Of a stretch of 16,609 nt of DNA, positions 15,388 to 16,609 are shown piece after piece; the first letter of the stretch is position 1; every line of letters starts with the position of its first letter. Source of the stretch: DATKWF01 sp035529715. Lineage in GTDB: Bacteria; Chloroflexota; Dehalococcoidia; Dehalococcoidales; RBG-16-60-22. Under the pieces are notes generated by a model. That model saw only the letters and a program-made list of their open reading frames with translations, did not search any database and was not told the DNA's origin. The stretch is taken from the NCBI GenBank assembly GCA_035529715.1, contig DATKWF010000052.1, positions 1 to 16,609 on the forward strand, given 5' to 3'. Position numbers and translations under genes: made by a program.

Positions 15388-15437
15388 GGGGATGGGGTTC
15401 TAGGATCTTTTTGTTAACTCTTCTTTAGAAGATGTCT

Positions 15438-15665
15438 TTATACTATCTCTAGTCTAACTTTAGTAGCCGCTTTAGCCGCCTTCACCCTGAGTAGAGTGCG
15501 CATGGCCTCGGCAATTCGGCCTTGCTTGCCAATAACTCTGCCCTTATCCTCATCAGCAACCAGCAACTTGAGAGTTAAACCGTTCTCGTCAGTTTCTTCA
15601 TCGACCTTCACTGAGTCAGGCGCATCCACGATTGATTTGGCGATGAACTCTACTAGTTCTTTCAT
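15438..15665 (-). CDS. khpA: KH-domain RNA-binding protein KhpA
   Basis: A 75-residue single KH domain. The RNA-gripping GxxG loop is GKQG (46-49) in GRVIGKQGRIAEAMRTLL. The order LVEFIAKSIVD, the acidic linker (about 19-29), LTLKLLVADEDKGRVIGKQG and the final VRLEIV matches the KhpA/YlqC family. Members bind many RNAs, often as a partner of KhpB, and affect cell division or translation in several bacteria. The ATG overlaps the rpsP stop (ATGA), and AAGGAG (15671-15676) lies five bases upstream, so it is translated with rpsP. The usual downstream partners rimM and trmD do not follow; atpC faces it instead. Confidence 0.93.
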   Translation of the reverse strand: MKELVEFIAKSIVDAPDSVKVDEETDENGLTLKLLVADEDKGRVIGKQGRIAEAMRTLLRVKAAKAATKVRLEIV

Positions 15666-15928
15666 GTTTTCTCCTTATTTTTGGTCTTTTCTATGATGCC
15701 TGCTTTGGTTAGCAGTCTGGCAGCGGTTACTGTCGGTTGGGCCCCTTGACTCAGCCAGTGTATTGCTTTTTCTTCGTTAATAGCCAGTGTCTCTGGGTCG
15801 GTCAGGGGATTAAAGTGACCAATGATCTCAATGAATGCTCCATCACGAGGTGACCGGGAATCAGCAACAACAAGTCGATAACTCGGCTTTTTCTTGGCAC
15901 CTACACGTCGCAATCTAATTTTTACCAT
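15662..15928 (-). CDS. rpsP: 30S ribosomal protein S16
   Basis: An 88-residue S16, normal length. The opening MVKIRLRRVGAKKKPSYRLV and the following VADSRSPRDG, IEIIGHFNPLTDP and the AIHWLSQGAQPTVTAARLLTKAG helix are diagnostic. It binds 16S rRNA early in 30S assembly. The upstream sequence AGGT about six bases before the ATG is only a weak ribosome binding site. It is the first gene of a two-gene unit with khpA. Confidence 0.97.
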   Translation of the reverse strand: MVKIRLRRVGAKKKPSYRLVVADSRSPRDGAFIEIIGHFNPLTDPETLAINEEKAIHWLSQGAQPTVTAARLLTKAGIIEKTKNKEKT

Positions 15929-15965
15929 TCTTACCTAGCCTTCTCTTCTGATTTATACCTCACTT

Positions 15966-15994
15966 ATTATGCAACATAAGTAAGTGGCTGTCAA
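15966..15994 (-). promoter_or_regulatory. Promoter of rpsP-khpA with overlapping 20-bp dyad
   Basis: On the minus strand, a perfect -35 TTGACA (15989-15994), a 17-base spacer and -10 CATAAT (15966-15971, 5 of 6). Transcription is predicted to start near 15959. A dyad at 15962-15981, ACTTAT and ATAAGT around a central TGCA with 8 of 10 base pairs symmetric, covers the -10 box and could be an operator. Confidence 0.75.
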
Positions 15995-16034
15995 CGGTAA
16001 TTGGCAAATAATTAAACACAAATAATATATATGG

Positions 16035-16063
16035 TTGTCAGGAGATTGTGTGGAGGTTATAAT
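16035..16063 (+). promoter_or_regulatory. Promoter of the endonuclease V gene
   Basis: -35 TTGTCA (16035-16040, 5 of 6), exactly 17 bases, then a perfect -10 TATAAT (16058-16063). The -10 ends only six bases before the ATG at 16070, so the predicted transcript begins at or next to the start codon, with no room for a leader. It diverges from the rpsP promoter. Confidence 0.75.
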
Positions 16064-16069
16064 CGTGGT

Positions 16070-16609
16070 ATGAAAGTGAAGAAACTGCATGACTGGCAGG
16101 TAAGTGTTGCCCAGGCTTTTGATATACAGCTGGGGTTGTCAGGTAAAGTATCCAGAGTCAATGAAGTTGCTACTCCTCGTTTTATTGCCGGTGTGGATAT
16201 ATCGGTAAGCCGGTCCAGGGAGATGGCTACCGGTGCGGCGGTTGTGCTGAGTTACCCGGAACTCAGACTGGTGGAAGTAAAGACCGTGAATGGGAAACCT
16301 GGCTTTCCCTACATCCCGGGGCTTTTGTCCTTCAGAGAGGCACCATTGATACTGGCGGCTTGTGAAAAGCTTACGGCTACTCCTGACCTTATCCTGGTTG
16401 ATGGGCAGGGTATTGCTCATCCCCGTCGGCTGGGTCTGGCTTCTCACCTGGGACTTTGGCTGGATACTCCGACAATCGGTTGTGCCAAATCGAGGTTGTG
16501 CGGTAGTCATGAGGTACCGGATGTTGAGATGGGTAGCTATGCTGAGCTGGTGGATAATAGTGAGATTATAGGGGCAGCCCTGCGCACCAGGTCCGGGACG
16601 AAACCGGTC
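16070..16609 (+). CDS. nfi: Endonuclease V (deoxyinosine 3' endonuclease), 3' end cut by the window
   Basis: The frame is open from ATG 16070 to the window end, 180 residues with no stop. It matches endonuclease V, which nicks DNA near deoxyinosine formed by adenine deamination and starts its repair. Expected active-site residues are present: D43 in FIAGVDIS, E90 in YIPGLLSFREAP, D111 and H117 in LVDGQGIAHPRRLG, and K140 in IGCAKSRL. The PYIPG wedge motif (80-84) that opens the DNA at the lesion is intact. The family is usually 210-230 residues, so only a short C-terminal part is missing. GGAGG (16052-16056) is 13 bases upstream and inside the promoter, so it probably does not act as a ribosome binding site. 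Confidence 0.93.
   Translation, partial: MKVKKLHDWQVSVAQAFDIQLGLSGKVSRVNEVATPRFIAGVDISVSRSREMATGAAVVLSYPELRLVEVKTVNGKPGFPYIPGLLSFREAPLILAACEKLTATPDLILVDGQGIAHPRRLGLASHLGLWLDTPTIGCAKSRLCGSHEVPDVEMGSYAELVDNSEIIGAALRTRSGTKPV

Noticed and set aside
15419..15432. TCTTC/GAAGA hairpin as the khpA or atpC terminator
   Set aside because: Only five pairs, A/T-rich, and no U-run follows on either strand.

Overview
The window looks like a chromosomal housekeeping segment from a Chloroflexota bacterium, most likely Dehalococcoidia. This is inferred from gene content and order (ffh beside rpoD, a pps-dgt-dnaG-rpoD block, a DUF151 nuclease gene followed by a zinc-ribbon gene, then a full atp operon and rpsP-khpA), from mid-range GC, and from the protein sequences, which read like that lineage. 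No marker gene such as 16S rRNA is present, so the assignment is an inference. There are no insertion sequences, prophage genes, CRISPR arrays, tRNAs or rRNAs.

Layout. (1) 1-228, plus strand: the C-terminal end of ffh. (2) 232-6843, minus strand: a four-gene block read pps, dgt, dnaG, rpoD, a variant of the macromolecular-synthesis operon with PEP synthase and a dNTPase in front and no rpsU. Its 3' end meets ffh tail to tail with 3 bases between the stop codons. (3) 6844-7042: a divergent promoter region serving pps (left) and the DUF151 gene (right). (4) 7043-7947, plus: a DUF151 bifunctional nuclease and a small zinc-ribbon protein, then a probable terminator. (5) 8062-15206, plus: a strong promoter and the F1Fo ATP synthase operon atpZ/I-B-E-(35-aa ORF)-F-H-A-G-D-C. 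(6) 15207-15437: intergenic, with a perfect 10-bp hairpin that looks like a dispersed palindromic repeat. (7) 15438-15928, minus: rpsP and khpA, overlapping by 4 bases. (8) 16070-end, plus: endonuclease V, cut by the window edge and divergent from rpsP. No gene-free stretch exceeds 300 bases; the longest are about 200 bp (6844-7042) and 231 bp (15207-15437).

How it fits together. The minus block joins replication priming (DnaG), dNTP control (Dgt), the primary sigma factor and an entry enzyme of gluconeogenesis. The plus block encodes a complete proton-type ATP synthase: Fo subunits a, c, b, then F1 delta, alpha, gamma, beta, epsilon. Within that operon atpH, atpA and atpG start at GTG, TTG and GTG, while atpE has a near-consensus ribosome binding site.

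The points most worth a second look are: an unannotated 35-residue, glycine-zipper-like single-helix membrane peptide between atpE and atpF with its own strong ribosome binding site; a fourfold 15-bp tandem duplication of the start region of atpD, each copy with an in-frame ATG and an SD-like AAAGG ahead of the next ATG; PEP synthase, whose family-typical N-terminus extends upstream of the only canonical start and seems to require an ATT start; an endonuclease V gene whose promoter predicts a leaderless mRNA; and a 20-bp dyad over the rpsP -10 box.
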